64,000 bases of DNA from WTFY01 sp026713925 (GTDB lineage Bacteria; Pseudomonadota; Gammaproteobacteria; UBA4575): assembly GCA_963662355.1 (NCBI GenBank), contig OY759361.1, forward strand, positions 744,001 to 808,000, written 5' to 3'. Below the pieces are notes generated by a model. That model worked only from the letters and a program-made list of their open reading frames with translations, searched no databases and was not told the origin of the DNA. This document shows positions 43,007-51,416 of this stretch, piece by piece (positions within the stretch are counted from its first letter, which is position 1; each line of letters starts with the position of its first letter). Position numbers and translations under genes: made by a program.

Positions 43007-45078
43007 TAGGTGACCCGTGCAAACTGGTTCAGCAGCGCCTGCTGTGCGCTGTATGAGTCTGTTTCACTTTCCGGAATGTTGTATGTGCCGTCAGACTGAA
43101 GAATCCATGCCTGCTGGTTGTCATTCAGACAGATTTCAAGCTCATCGATGATCCGGTCACGCAGCGCTGAATCGCGTATGGGCCAGCAGACTTCCACACG
43201 GCGAAAGAAATTCCGGTCCATCCAGTCTGCACTTGAGCAAAACACCTGGGGGTCTGTGTAGTTATGGAAATAGTAAACGCGTGCATGCTCCAGAAACCGC
43301 CCGACGATGGAACGCACCTCGATATTCTCTGACACACCCGGAAGGCCCGGGCGCAGACAGCAGGTTCCTCGGATGATCAGTTGGATCCTGACCCCTGCAT
43401 TCGAGGCCCGATACATGGCCTGAATGATTTGTGGTTCAACCAGGGAGTTGCATTTTGCTATTATTCGGGCCTCGCGACCCTGGTTTGCGTGTTCGATTTC
43501 AATGTCAATCAGCTGCATCAGGGAATTGTAAAGCGTGAACGGCGATTGCAGCACGATGTTCAGGCTGGGAACCTTGGTAAAACTGGTCAGCTCAAGAAAG
43601 ATTTCATGTGCATCTGCGGTGACTTGAGAATCACTGGTGAACATGCCGTAGTCTGTATACAGGCGTGTGGTCTTTTCGTGGTAGTTACCGGTGCCGAAAT
43701 GGGCATAACGTTGTAGACCGCCTTTTTCGCGGCGCACGATCAGGATCATCTTTCCATGTGTTTTTTTGCCGACAATTCCGTACACGACATGAGCCCCGGC
43801 TTTTTGCAGTCGGTTTGCAAGGGATATGTTTGCGGCCTCATCGAAGCGTGCCATGAGTTCGATCACGACGGTGACTTCCTTGCCGGCCTTGGCAGCTTTC
43901 ACAAGGTTGTCGACGATGGGTGAATCCGGCCCGGTGCGGTACAGGGTTTGCTTGATGGCTAGTACTTTGGGGTCTGCCGCCGCCCGGCGCACAAAATCAA
44001 TGACGGGTACAAAGGACTGATAAGGGTGGTGCAACAGAATGTCGCCCTGCCTGATCAGCGCAAACAGGTCCGTGTCATGGCTGAGCCTTTTGGGGAGGCC
44101 CGCCGTGAACGGAGGGTACTTCAGGTCGGGCCGCTCGACCAGATCGTAAGTCTGGCTGAGACGGTTCAGGTTTACAGGTCCGTTGACGCGATACAGGTCG
44201 ACTGCGGACAGTGAGAACTGTTGCAAAAGATAGGCAACCAGTTCATCGGGGCAGTTGGTTGCCACTTCAAGACGCACCGCATCACCGTACTTGCGTGAAG
44301 CCAGTTCACCTTCCAGAGCTCGCATGAGGTCGTCTATTTCCTCATCGTCCAGAAACAGGTCGCTGTTGCGGGTGAGCCTGAACTGATAACTGCCTTTTAC
44401 GACAAGTCCTTCAAACAATTCGTTCACAAAAGCGTGCATGACTGAAGACAGGAAAACATAGTTTTCACCGTCCCGGTCGTTGGTCTCGTCCGGCAGTCGA
44501 ATGAGCCGAGGCAACGACCGGGGTGCCTGTACAATCGCATGCTCGCCTTTGCGACCGAAGGCATCCAGGCCTTCGAGTTGGACGATAAAGTTCAGTGCCT
44601 TGTTGATGGTGCGTGGAAACGGATGTGCCGGGTCCAATCCAAGAGGGCTCAATACCGGCTCGACTTCATCCAGGAAATACTGGCGCAGCCAGGTGCTTTG
44701 TGCCAAGGTCCACTGTTCACGTGCGACAAAGCGGATATTTTGCGCACCCAGTTCGGGTTTCAGTTCTTCATTGAAAACACGGTACTGTTCTGTGACAAGC
44801 TCGGAAGCTTCATTGTGAATGTCTCTGAGCAAGTCGCGAGGTGCAATCCCGTCCGCAGTGATGCTCGCAATATCCAACTCAATGTGCTGCTTGACCCCCC
44901 CTACACGGATTTCAAAAAATTCGTCCAGGTTGGTGCAGGAGATACACAGGAACTTGAGGCGTTCTAGCAAGGGGGTGGACGGGTCGCGTGCCTGTTGCAG
45001 TACGCGGGAATTGAACTTCAGCAAGCTGAGTTCACGGTTGATATAATTTTCGGCTAGGCCAAAGTTCTGCTCGTCCAT
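43003..45078 (-). CDS. ppk1: polyphosphate kinase 1
   Basis: Makes polyphosphate from ATP; 691 residues, the size of E. coli Ppk. N-terminal block INRELSLLKFNSRVLQQA, then LLHHPYQSF, AIKQTLYRTG, and the catalytic-His region GIVGKKTHGKMILIVRREK with YAHFGTGNYHEKTTRLYTD. Opposed tail to tail with ppx rather than in one operon, so synthesis and breakdown can be set independently. Confidence 0.97.
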   Translation of the reverse strand: MDEQNFGLAENYINRELSLLKFNSRVLQQARDPSTPLLERLKFLCISCTNLDEFFEIRVGGVKQHIELDIASITADGIAPRDLLRDIHNEASELVTEQYRVFNEELKPELGAQNIRFVAREQWTLAQSTWLRQYFLDEVEPVLSPLGLDPAHPFPRTINKALNFIVQLEGLDAFGRKGEHAIVQAPRSLPRLIRLPDETNDRDGENYVFLSSVMHAFVNELFEGLVVKGSYQFRLTRNSDLFLDDEEIDDLMRALEGELASRKYGDAVRLEVATNCPDELVAYLLQQFSLSAVDLYRVNGPVNLNRLSQTYDLVERPDLKYPPFTAGLPKRLSHDTDLFALIRQGDILLHHPYQSFVPVIDFVRRAAADPKVLAIKQTLYRTGPDSPIVDNLVKAAKAGKEVTVVIELMARFDEAANISLANRLQKAGAHVVYGIVGKKTHGKMILIVRREKGGLQRYAHFGTGNYHEKTTRLYTDYGMFTSDSQVTADAHEIFLELTSFTKVPSLNIVLQSPFTLYNSLMQLIDIEIEHANQGREARIIAKCNSLVEPQIIQAMYRASNAGVRIQLIIRGTCCLRPGLPGVSENIEVRSIVGRFLEHARVYYFHNYTDPQVFCSSADWMDRNFFRRVEVCWPIRDSALRDRIIDELEICLNDNQQAWILQSDGTYNIPESETDSYSAQQALLNQFARVTY

Positions 45079-45492
45079 GTCCGGTCGCGCATCGTTATTC
45101 GGGACAGAAAGTATACGCTAAGCCAAATCTTAGGTGGAGTCTTCTGCCTCTTGACCGGGACAATTCTGTGTGATTGCAGCAATTCCTCCTGGCGTTGTGT
45201 GCCCACCATGGTGCAGGCAGCTGCGGAATGAAACCAGTGGAAAATCTGCAAGATGCCCATAGCGGAACCGGATATCGCTTCCGGGCCAAAGGTTGAAAGG
45301 AATTTCTGCAGGTTTTTCCTGGACTTTAGGGCCAGTCTGATTTCCGGATATGTCGGTCAGGGCCGTACAGCTTTCGATCCAGTCTCTGTCGTTGCAGTAC
45401 CGTATACCGATAATTTCCGACATCTCGGCGTGATGGATATGCCTGCAAATAATACCGTCCACATTGCATCCCTGTGTGAGCTGTGAAGTATA
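45079..45492. other. spacer between ppk1 and dgkA, no gene seen
   Basis: 414 bases. Frames of up to about 110 codons on either strand have no recognisable domain and no ribosome-binding site. It presumably holds the ppk1 promoter; no PHO-box-like repeat was found. Confidence 0.45.
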
Positions 45493-45867
45493 TTATGCAA
45501 AGAACCTTGCATAGGAAATTACACCCCACACCACAGCCAGCGCTATCAGGCTGACGCCTACTGCTGCTGAAGCAATATCCTTGGTTTGCCTTGAAAGTTC
45601 GTGCTGCTCAATGCTGATGCGATCAACGACCATTTCGACACAGGTGTTGAGCAGTTCGACAATCAGGACGAGAAAAACGGATAGCAGCAGCAGGCTGATC
45701 TGGACACTGTTTTCACCCACCCAGAATGCAGCCGGAACAAGCACAATTGCCAGCGCCACTTCCTGCCTGAAGGCCTCTTCATTTTTCCATGCGGCCAGCA
45801 GTCCGTCTGCAGAGTTGCAACATGCATAGAAGAGGCGTCTGAGTCCTTTGTGGTGTGCGTTTACCAT
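45493..45867 (-). CDS. dgkA: diacylglycerol kinase
   Basis: Small trimeric inner-membrane enzyme of 124 residues that recycles diacylglycerol. Three hydrophobic helices and the signature ELLNTCVEMVVDRISIEQHELSRQTKDIASAAV, whose core is given here as ELLNTCVEMVVDRIS and KDIASAAV; the N-terminal KNEEAFRQE is also typical. Confidence 0.95.
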   Translation of the reverse strand: MVNAHHKGLRRLFYACCNSADGLLAAWKNEEAFRQEVALAIVLVPAAFWVGENSVQISLLLLSVFLVLIVELLNTCVEMVVDRISIEQHELSRQTKDIASAAVGVSLIALAVVWGVISYARFFA

Positions 45868-45950
45868 AACAATGAACCGGGAACTGATTTCAGGAGAGGG
45901 TCAACATACCATGCCCTGTGTTAAAATTGACATGCCCGCCTGGTGATGAA

Positions 45951-46430
45951 ATGACCTCAAGAATGAAAAAAACAGTATTGCTTCTGGTGTTTCTGATTGC
46001 GGGCAACGTGCTTGCTGATGACAAACGTATCATCTACGATTTTGAGTACGGACTCTTCTCACGGGGCATGGAGGACTACAAGGAAGGGGACCGTGCGCTG
46101 TCCGCTGGAGGGCCGCTGGAAAAGACCACCGTGATTCCTGCGAGGCTGGGAACGAAATTCGGGGTTCGCTACTGGTTGTCGCGAGGAGGCTTTATTGGCA
46201 AGCCCACACTGCACCTGATCTACCATGTTCCCACCAGGATCAATCCCGATACGGGCGAATACATTGACAAGATCGAGATCCTGCAGAAAGAATCCACGCT
46301 GGACTACACTCATACGATGGCCTTTGAGTTTGCACAGCAGTATGAGCTGGTACCGGGTGAATACCGCTTTTACGTGTTCTACGAAAACCAGAAGCTGCTG
46401 GAACAGGTTTTTCAAGTGATACTGCAGTGA
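45951..46430 (+). CDS. exported DUF3859-like protein
   Basis: About 160 residues. A signal peptide (MKKTVLLLVFLIAGNVLA) ends near residue 22 and the mature part carries IPARLGTKFGVRYWL followed by a beta-rich C-terminal half, the pattern I associate with DUF3859. Function unknown. Starts at 45951 or 45963 are both plausible; GGTG lies before the first. It ends about 30 bases before a bidirectional terminator shared with the porin. Confidence 0.7.
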   Translation: MTSRMKKTVLLLVFLIAGNVLADDKRIIYDFEYGLFSRGMEDYKEGDRALSAGGPLEKTTVIPARLGTKFGVRYWLSRGGFIGKPTLHLIYHVPTRINPDTGEYIDKIEILQKESTLDYTHTMAFEFAQQYELVPGEYRFYVFYENQKLLEQVFQVILQ

Positions 46431-46460
46431 CAAGGCTGTGGGACGGTTGCAGTAAGAGAT

Positions 46461-46493
46461 AAAAAAGGCCGTCTCTGTTTCAGACGGCCTTTG
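46461..46493. terminator. bidirectional rho-independent terminator
   Basis: GGCCGTCT (46467-46474) and AGACGGCC (46482-46489) form an 8-bp stem, extended by A-T pairs. On the minus strand it is followed by six T, a good end for the porin transcript; on the plus strand only TTT follows. Confidence 0.85.
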
Positions 46494-46518
46494 AAGGCCA
46501 GGAAGTTTCAAGTGTCAT

Positions 46519-47754
46519 CTAGAACGCGTACTGGGCACGGAAAGATACGGCCTGTCCGTCTTCTTCATCTCCCGCGGCGAGTTTGTTCGCATTATCCGTA
46601 TCAGCATCCAGATAGTTCAACATGAGTTTGACGTTCTTGGTGGCGTACCAGTTCATACCTACGGTGAGCAACTCGTATCCAATTTCGTCATCTCGTGTCT
46701 TGATATCAAGTTCACCGTCTTCATATTTGGCTATCAGTTCAATGGCACCGTGTTTACCCTTGGGCTTGACCTTGTCGAATTTGCCTGACTCGCCTTTATA
46801 CCCCCGGGTCTCGCCGGTCACGAGATAGCTTGCCTGTAGGTAGTAGCCGTCAACATCCACGTCGGAAGCACCTGCACCATCTCCCGCATCAAAATCTGCT
46901 GAACGGTATTCGCCCTGCAGGGAAAGTGGCCCAAACACGGCGGCTGTCTCCAGACCATACTGATCCGCATCATCCACCACAATGTCCTTCACATCGATCG
47001 GTGTGCTGCCGATGGCATGTACACCTAGGCGCGTACGGAAGCGTTGTGTGTGGTCGTCACCAAAATCACGGGAAGCAAAGGATCCTGCCAGATGCATGAA
47101 ACTGTCTTCACCGAGTGCAAAATGTCCACCCACCCGGGCCGCGATGCTGTACGCATCACTGCCGTCATCGTCTTCCTTGTCTTCATCAATGAGGGCGGCC
47201 TGCCAGAACATCGGCTTGCTGTGGCCGTGGAGTGCAAATTGAAAGGAGGGTTTGTCTGCCAGGAATCCCAGTTCCGGGGTAGGTGAACGTTCGATGGTAG
47301 AGACCCATTTCGAACTGGTAAGTTCTTCCAGCCCGAAAGGTGCCTTGAAGCGGCCAACTATGGCTTTTCCAAAACTGAACCCCTTGTAAGCAATGTATGC
47401 TGTGTCCATCTCAGCTTCGCCTTCGTCAATGTCGACCGTGAATTTATAGGCCCAGTTTTTACCGGAAGTGCCCTTTAGGGTCATGCGGGTACGGCGAAAC
47501 TCGGATTCTGTGGCCGTGTCGTCATCGTCATGATTGACTTCACTCCACACGCCGTCATAGCTGTCATAGTCGTACATGATGCGCCCGCCGAGTACGAAGC
47601 TGTTGCCGTTGTTTGACTTGATTTTTATACCGCCGCCCGTCGTGCTGATCTTGAGTTCTTCCTTGGAAGTTACAGCTCCGGCAAATACTGCCGAAGTGGA
47701 GCAGACTAGAGCGACCATGCTGATTATGCCAAGTAACTGCAGATTACGTCTCAC
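46519..47754 (-). CDS. phosphate-selective porin (OprO/OprP family)
   Basis: Outer-membrane trimeric porin of 411 residues. A signal peptide ends AVFA near residue 25; family blocks are GRIMYDYDSYDG, EFRRTRMTLKG, WAYKFTVDIDEG, AYIAYKG and IVGRFKAPFGLEELTSSKW. The last residue is Phe, as expected for a beta barrel. The GTG start is supported by GGGAGG seven bases upstream. Divergent from phoBR, with a PHO-box-like repeat about 110 bases before its start, so it is probably phosphate-regulated. Confidence 0.93.
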   Translation of the reverse strand: MRRNLQLLGIISMVALVCSTSAVFAGAVTSKEELKISTTGGGIKIKSNNGNSFVLGGRIMYDYDSYDGVWSEVNHDDDDTATESEFRRTRMTLKGTSGKNWAYKFTVDIDEGEAEMDTAYIAYKGFSFGKAIVGRFKAPFGLEELTSSKWVSTIERSPTPELGFLADKPSFQFALHGHSKPMFWQAALIDEDKEDDDGSDAYSIAARVGGHFALGEDSFMHLAGSFASRDFGDDHTQRFRTRLGVHAIGSTPIDVKDIVVDDADQYGLETAAVFGPLSLQGEYRSADFDAGDGAGASDVDVDGYYLQASYLVTGETRGYKGESGKFDKVKPKGKHGAIELIAKYEDGELDIKTRDDEIGYELLTVGMNWYATKNVKLMLNYLDADTDNANKLAAGDEEDGQAVSFRAQYAF

Positions 47755-47862
47755 GAGATAACCTCCCTAGTTTCTATTAGTGAGTTGATCCAATTGGTCC
47801 TGAAATTGATTTATTCAGGTGCGCGATCCTAGTAATTTGGTGTGAAAGGAACGTGAATAAAT

Positions 47863-47880
47863 TGTTATAGTTTTGTTACA
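47863..47880 (-). promoter_or_regulatory. candidate PHO box of the porin
   Basis: On the minus strand it reads TGTAACA-AAAC-TATAACA, two heptamers with 11-bp phasing and an A-rich spacer, the layout of PhoB binding sites (CTGTCAT repeats in E. coli). It ends about 110 bases before the GTG of the porin. No convincing -10 was found after it. Confidence 0.55.
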
Positions 47881-48022
47881 CGTGTGGAGGGGCTACTTGA
47901 ATTTAGACAATTTTTAAAGACCTGAAATGGTTGCAGTCGGACTGGAACGACCCGGAAATTGACCAGAGCACCTGAATTGCGGCTTGGGGTATCTGTTCAA
48001 ACCGGGCGAATTCCTGTTCAGA

Positions 48023-48040
48023 TGTAATAGTCGTGTAATA
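48023..48040 (+). promoter_or_regulatory. candidate PHO box of phoB
   Basis: TGTAATA-GTCG-TGTAATA is an exact heptamer repeat at 11-bp spacing. An AATAAT at 48050-48055 lies at the distance expected for the -10 of a PhoB-activated promoter. This would make phoBR autoregulated. Confidence 0.65.
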
Positions 48041-48091
48041 AAAATTGAAAATAATCAGTGTGTTTACTCCCATCATGTCAGGTTTACCATT

Positions 48092-48838
48092 ATGCAAAAT
48101 CAGAACACGGTCAAAGCGCTACAAAATCCTTCTTCACGTACCAAGCCGATGAGTGGCAAGCGGATCCTGCTGGTCGAAGACGAGCATTCCATACGCGAGA
48201 TGGTGACATTTGCCCTCAGTCAGGATGGCTACCTGATCGACGAGGCGGAAGACAGCCAGTCCGCAGAAGCCAAGATGGCCGAGCACCTGCCGGACCTGAT
48301 CCTGCTGGACTGGATGCTGCCGAATGTAAGCGGGCTGGAACTGCTACGCAGATGGAAGCGCAATGAGTCCACGCAGGAAATACCCGTCATCATGCTCACA
48401 GCAAAGGTTGAAGAGCGCGACAAGGTGGACGGGCTGAATTCGGGCGCGGATGACTACATCACCAAACCGTTTTCGGTCAAGGAGTTGTCAGCCCGGATTC
48501 GTGCCGTGTTGCGCCGGGGTGCCAGCATAATCGGGGACCAGATTCGCATCGGTCCCATCCAGATGGATTCAAAGGCGCATCGCGTCCATGTGAGCGGGCA
48601 GTCCATCAACCTGGGCCCAACCGAGTTCAGGCTGCTCGAGTTTTTCATGAGTCATCCTGACCGGGTCTATACCCGCACCCAGCTACTGGATTACGTATGG
48701 GGCCGCAACATGTACGTTGAGGATCGAACCGTGGATGTGCATATCGTGCGTCTGAGAAAACTGCTCAAGCCTTTGGGATGTGGCCGGATGATCCAGACCG
48801 TGCGCGGGTATGGATACCGGTTTTCGGCTACGCAATAA
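48092..48838 (+). CDS. phoB: phosphate regulon response regulator PhoB
   Basis: OmpR-class regulator of 248 residues. The receiver has VEDEHSIREM and phosphoacceptor Asp73 in LLDWMLPNVSG; the winged helix has LGPTEFRLLEFFMSHPDRVYTR and RTVDVHIVRLRKLL. ATG 48092 follows AGG at good distance and gives about 20 residues more than E. coli PhoB; ATG 48149 would remove them. The stop overlaps the phoR start as TAATG. Confidence 0.95.
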   Translation: MQNQNTVKALQNPSSRTKPMSGKRILLVEDEHSIREMVTFALSQDGYLIDEAEDSQSAEAKMAEHLPDLILLDWMLPNVSGLELLRRWKRNESTQEIPVIMLTAKVEERDKVDGLNSGADDYITKPFSVKELSARIRAVLRRGASIIGDQIRIGPIQMDSKAHRVHVSGQSINLGPTEFRLLEFFMSHPDRVYTRTQLLDYVWGRNMYVEDRTVDVHIVRLRKLLKPLGCGRMIQTVRGYGYRFSATQ

Positions 48839-50148
48839 TGTCGTTTGGTGCATGGCTGTCCGAATTTAATCGTATCCTGATCGTATTCGTACCCTGTATT
48901 GTCCTCGGGTTGGCAAGCGGGTACCTGCCGGGATTTTTTATCATCGGGCTCATCGCGTATGGCCTGTGGACTGCCGGGCAGCTGGTCACCTTGAAAAAAT
49001 GGCTCGACAGTGAAGCTCGGATCGACGATGCACCGGAATACCTGGGTCTGGCCGACCAGCATGTTTCAGGCATCGTGGACCTGCAAAAAAAATACCAGGC
49101 CAGGCAGGATGCACTGGAAAATCTCGTTAGCCAGTTCAATGAGATGATTGCAGCCCTTCCCGACGCTGTGGTCGTGATGAAGGCATCCGGTGAAATACAG
49201 TCTTCCAATCACGCAGCGCACAATCTGTTGCAAATCAATCCAAGCAGTGACGCCAGTACGCGGATTACCCAGCTTTTTCGTGACCCCTCCTTTACCGACT
49301 ACTTTTATGCTGGCAAGTTCGACGAGCCGCTGGAAGTGCACGGCTCGAGTGTCAGCGGGAAGGAGCTGAGCGTACGGATTATCCCGTTTGGCCAGGAGCG
49401 GCTGGTGCTGGTCGCACAGGACATGTCGCAAACGGCACGTGTCTACGAAATGCGGCGCAGCTTTATCTCCAATGCTTCGCATGAATTGCGGACTCCCCTG
49501 ACCGTGATTCTTGGATACCTGGAGACCTTGTCCGAACACCCAGATCTTCCCGGGGCATGCAAAACCGCCGTGCATTCGGCGAGGCTTCAGGCCCAACGCA
49601 TGAAACAGTTGGTCGAGGACCTGCTGGCCTTGTCACGCATCGAGTCGACTGCTGCGGTCGCGAAGAAGTCTGCAGTGGTCCCCGTGCCCTCCGTCATCAT
49701 GGAAGTTGTCAAGGAGGCCCAGCTGTCGGCAGGGATCGCTGATCAGGACATTCAGGCGCGGATCGAGACGGATGCCGGTTTAAGAGGTGACCTGCAGGAA
49801 ATTCACAGCGTGGTGTCCAATCTGGTGAGCAATGCCATCAAGCACACCGATGTGGGCACGGAAATCCGGGTCATCTGGAAGCAGACAGAACAGGGTTTGG
49901 CAGAGCTGACGGTCGCAGATACCGGACAGGGCATCGCACCGGAACACATTGACCGGTTGACGGAAAGGTTTTACCGCGTTGATGCCGGGCGTTCACGTGA
50001 AAAAGGGGGCACGGGTTTGGGATTGTCCATTGTCAAGCATGTTATTGAAAGGCACGAAGGCCATCTGCTGATCAGCAGCCAACTCGGCCACGGCGCCCAG
50101 TTCACCTGCAGGTTTCCTGCCAGACGGCTGTTCTTCGAAAATACCTGA
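48838..50148 (+). CDS. phoR: phosphate regulon sensor kinase PhoR
   Basis: Membrane histidine kinase of 436 residues. Two N-terminal hydrophobic segments (about 12-50) are followed by a charged region, a PAS domain (about 95-195), the phosphoacceptor His215 in ISNASHELRTPLTVILGYLE, and HATPase_c with VSNLVSNAIKHT, VADTGQGIAPEH and GGTGLGLSIVKHV. It lacks a sizeable periplasmic domain, as usual for PhoR, which senses through the Pst complex and PhoU. Coupled to phoB by TAATG. Confidence 0.95.
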   Translation: MSFGAWLSEFNRILIVFVPCIVLGLASGYLPGFFIIGLIAYGLWTAGQLVTLKKWLDSEARIDDAPEYLGLADQHVSGIVDLQKKYQARQDALENLVSQFNEMIAALPDAVVVMKASGEIQSSNHAAHNLLQINPSSDASTRITQLFRDPSFTDYFYAGKFDEPLEVHGSSVSGKELSVRIIPFGQERLVLVAQDMSQTARVYEMRRSFISNASHELRTPLTVILGYLETLSEHPDLPGACKTAVHSARLQAQRMKQLVEDLLALSRIESTAAVAKKSAVVPVPSVIMEVVKEAQLSAGIADQDIQARIETDAGLRGDLQEIHSVVSNLVSNAIKHTDVGTEIRVIWKQTEQGLAELTVADTGQGIAPEHIDRLTERFYRVDAGRSREKGGTGLGLSIVKHVIERHEGHLLISSQLGHGAQFTCRFPARRLFFENT

Positions 50149-50178
50149 AGCCGGCAATCTGCTGTTCGGCCGGCTTCA
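50147..50178 (+). terminator. hairpin between phoR and pstS
   Basis: GAAGCCGGC (50147-50155) pairs with GCCGGCTTC (50170-50178) around a 14-base loop, beginning within the phoR stop codon. No T-run follows on the plus strand, so it may only weaken or protect the transcript end. Confidence 0.4.
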
Positions 50179-50185
50179 CAAAAAT

Positions 50186-50214
50186 GTAATAAATTTCCCA
50201 TATGCTTGTAACAC
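50186..50214 (+). promoter_or_regulatory. candidate PHO box of pstS (three phased heptamers)
   Basis: Heptamers TGTAATA (50186), TCCCATA (50197) and TGTAACA (50208) start exactly 11 bp apart; outer ones match those upstream of phoB and the porin. The centre unit is degenerate. The ATG of pstS is 57 bases downstream. Confidence 0.55.
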
Positions 50215-50271
50215 TGGGAGCCCAAGATTAGCGGTATATCCAAAATATATTTCATAGCCAAGGAGTTATAC

Positions 50272-51246
50272 ATGCGCACCTTTTTTGGAAAGTGCAATGC
50301 ACTTCTAATTGCCTTGCTGCTGCCCCTGTCGGTCACGGCAGAAGTCAAGGTTGACCCCGACCTCGGGGAGTATGCGGCAACGAGTGGCGTTTCCGGAAAT
50401 CTGTCGAGTGTGGGATCGGACACGCTGGCCAACCTGATGACGCTCTGGGCGGAAGAGTACAAGCGTTTTTATCCGAATGTGAACATTCAGATCCAGGCTG
50501 CAGGTTCCTCGACCGCGCCCCCGGGACTCACAGAAGGAACCTCAAGCCTTGGTCCAATGAGTCGTAAGATGAAGGACAAGGAGATTGCAGCATTCGAGAA
50601 GAGGTTTGGCTACAAGCCGACCCCGGTTCCGGTAACAATCGATGCCCTGGCGGTGTACGTGCACAAGGATAACCCGATTGAAGGCATGTCCATTGCGGAT
50701 GTGGATGCAATTTTTTCCAGCACCCGAAAGTGCGGTGGCAGCATGGACCTGACCACCTGGGGCGAACTCGGCCTGGAAGGGGACTGGCCCAAGCGCGACA
50801 TCCAGCTGTTCGGCCGTAACTCCGTATCTGGCACCTATGGCTATTTCAAGAAAAAGGCGCTTTGCAAGGGTGACTACAAGCCTACTGTGAACGAACAGCC
50901 TGGTTCTGCATCCGTGGTGCAGTCCGTGTCCTCGTCACTGAACGGTATTGGTTATTCCGGTATCGGATACAAGACATCCGGTGTGCGGGCCGTGCCGCTT
51001 TCGAAGACGGCCGAATCGGAACGCGTCGAGGCCACGCCTGATAATGCGATTTCCGGAAAATATCCGCTGGCACGTTTCCTGTATGTATACGTGAACAAGG
51101 CACCAGGTAAACCTTTGTTGCCTCTCGAGGGTGAATTCATCAAGATGGTACTGGCAACGCAGGGCCAGAAGGTCGTGGTCAAGGATGGTTACATCCCCCT
51201 GCCTTCAAAGGTAGCGGCCAAAGCTCTGGCCGCCCTTGGGCTTTGA
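50272..51246 (+). CDS. pstS: phosphate ABC transporter substrate-binding protein
   Basis: Periplasmic phosphate-binding protein of 324 residues. Signal peptide to about residue 23 (PLSVTA|E); phosphate-contact motifs SSVGSDTLANLM, GSSTAPPGLTEGTSSLGPMSR and GRNSVSGTYGYF. It is of the longer Pseudomonas-like type. AAGGAG precedes the ATG. A terminator follows, so pstS can be made in excess of the membrane subunits. Confidence 0.94.
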   Translation: MRTFFGKCNALLIALLLPLSVTAEVKVDPDLGEYAATSGVSGNLSSVGSDTLANLMTLWAEEYKRFYPNVNIQIQAAGSSTAPPGLTEGTSSLGPMSRKMKDKEIAAFEKRFGYKPTPVPVTIDALAVYVHKDNPIEGMSIADVDAIFSSTRKCGGSMDLTTWGELGLEGDWPKRDIQLFGRNSVSGTYGYFKKKALCKGDYKPTVNEQPGSASVVQSVSSSLNGIGYSGIGYKTSGVRAVPLSKTAESERVEATPDNAISGKYPLARFLYVYVNKAPGKPLLPLEGEFIKMVLATQGQKVVVKDGYIPLPSKVAAKALAALGL

Positions 51247-51324
51247 CCTGGCCGAGAAAACAATAATAAACCTGGAATAAACTGGGTCGCAATCGGAAAA
51301 ATGTCTGCAAACATTAAGCCATTG

Positions 51325-51352
51325 AGGCCCGGTGTACCCGGGGCCTTTTTTA
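51325..51352 (+). terminator. rho-independent terminator between pstS and pstC
   Basis: AGGCCC pairs with GGGCCT (with GG/CC extension past a bulged G) and is followed by six T. Partial termination here would lower pstCAB relative to pstS. Confidence 0.8.
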
Positions 51353-51416
51353 AATAATACACATGCCTGCACTCGTGGCGTAGCATGCGGCAGGAAAAAC
51401 AGATATAACAATAATC

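Larger units (their letters stand above)
47755..48091. other. porin/phoB divergent control region
   Basis: Holds two candidate PHO boxes, one for each direction, annotated separately. Sequence between them is AT-rich and without a gene. Confidence 0.65.

Noticed and set aside
45253..45486. 77-codon plus-strand frame between ppk1 and dgkA
   Set aside because: No ribosome site, no recognised motif, and overlapping frames on the other strand are equally long.
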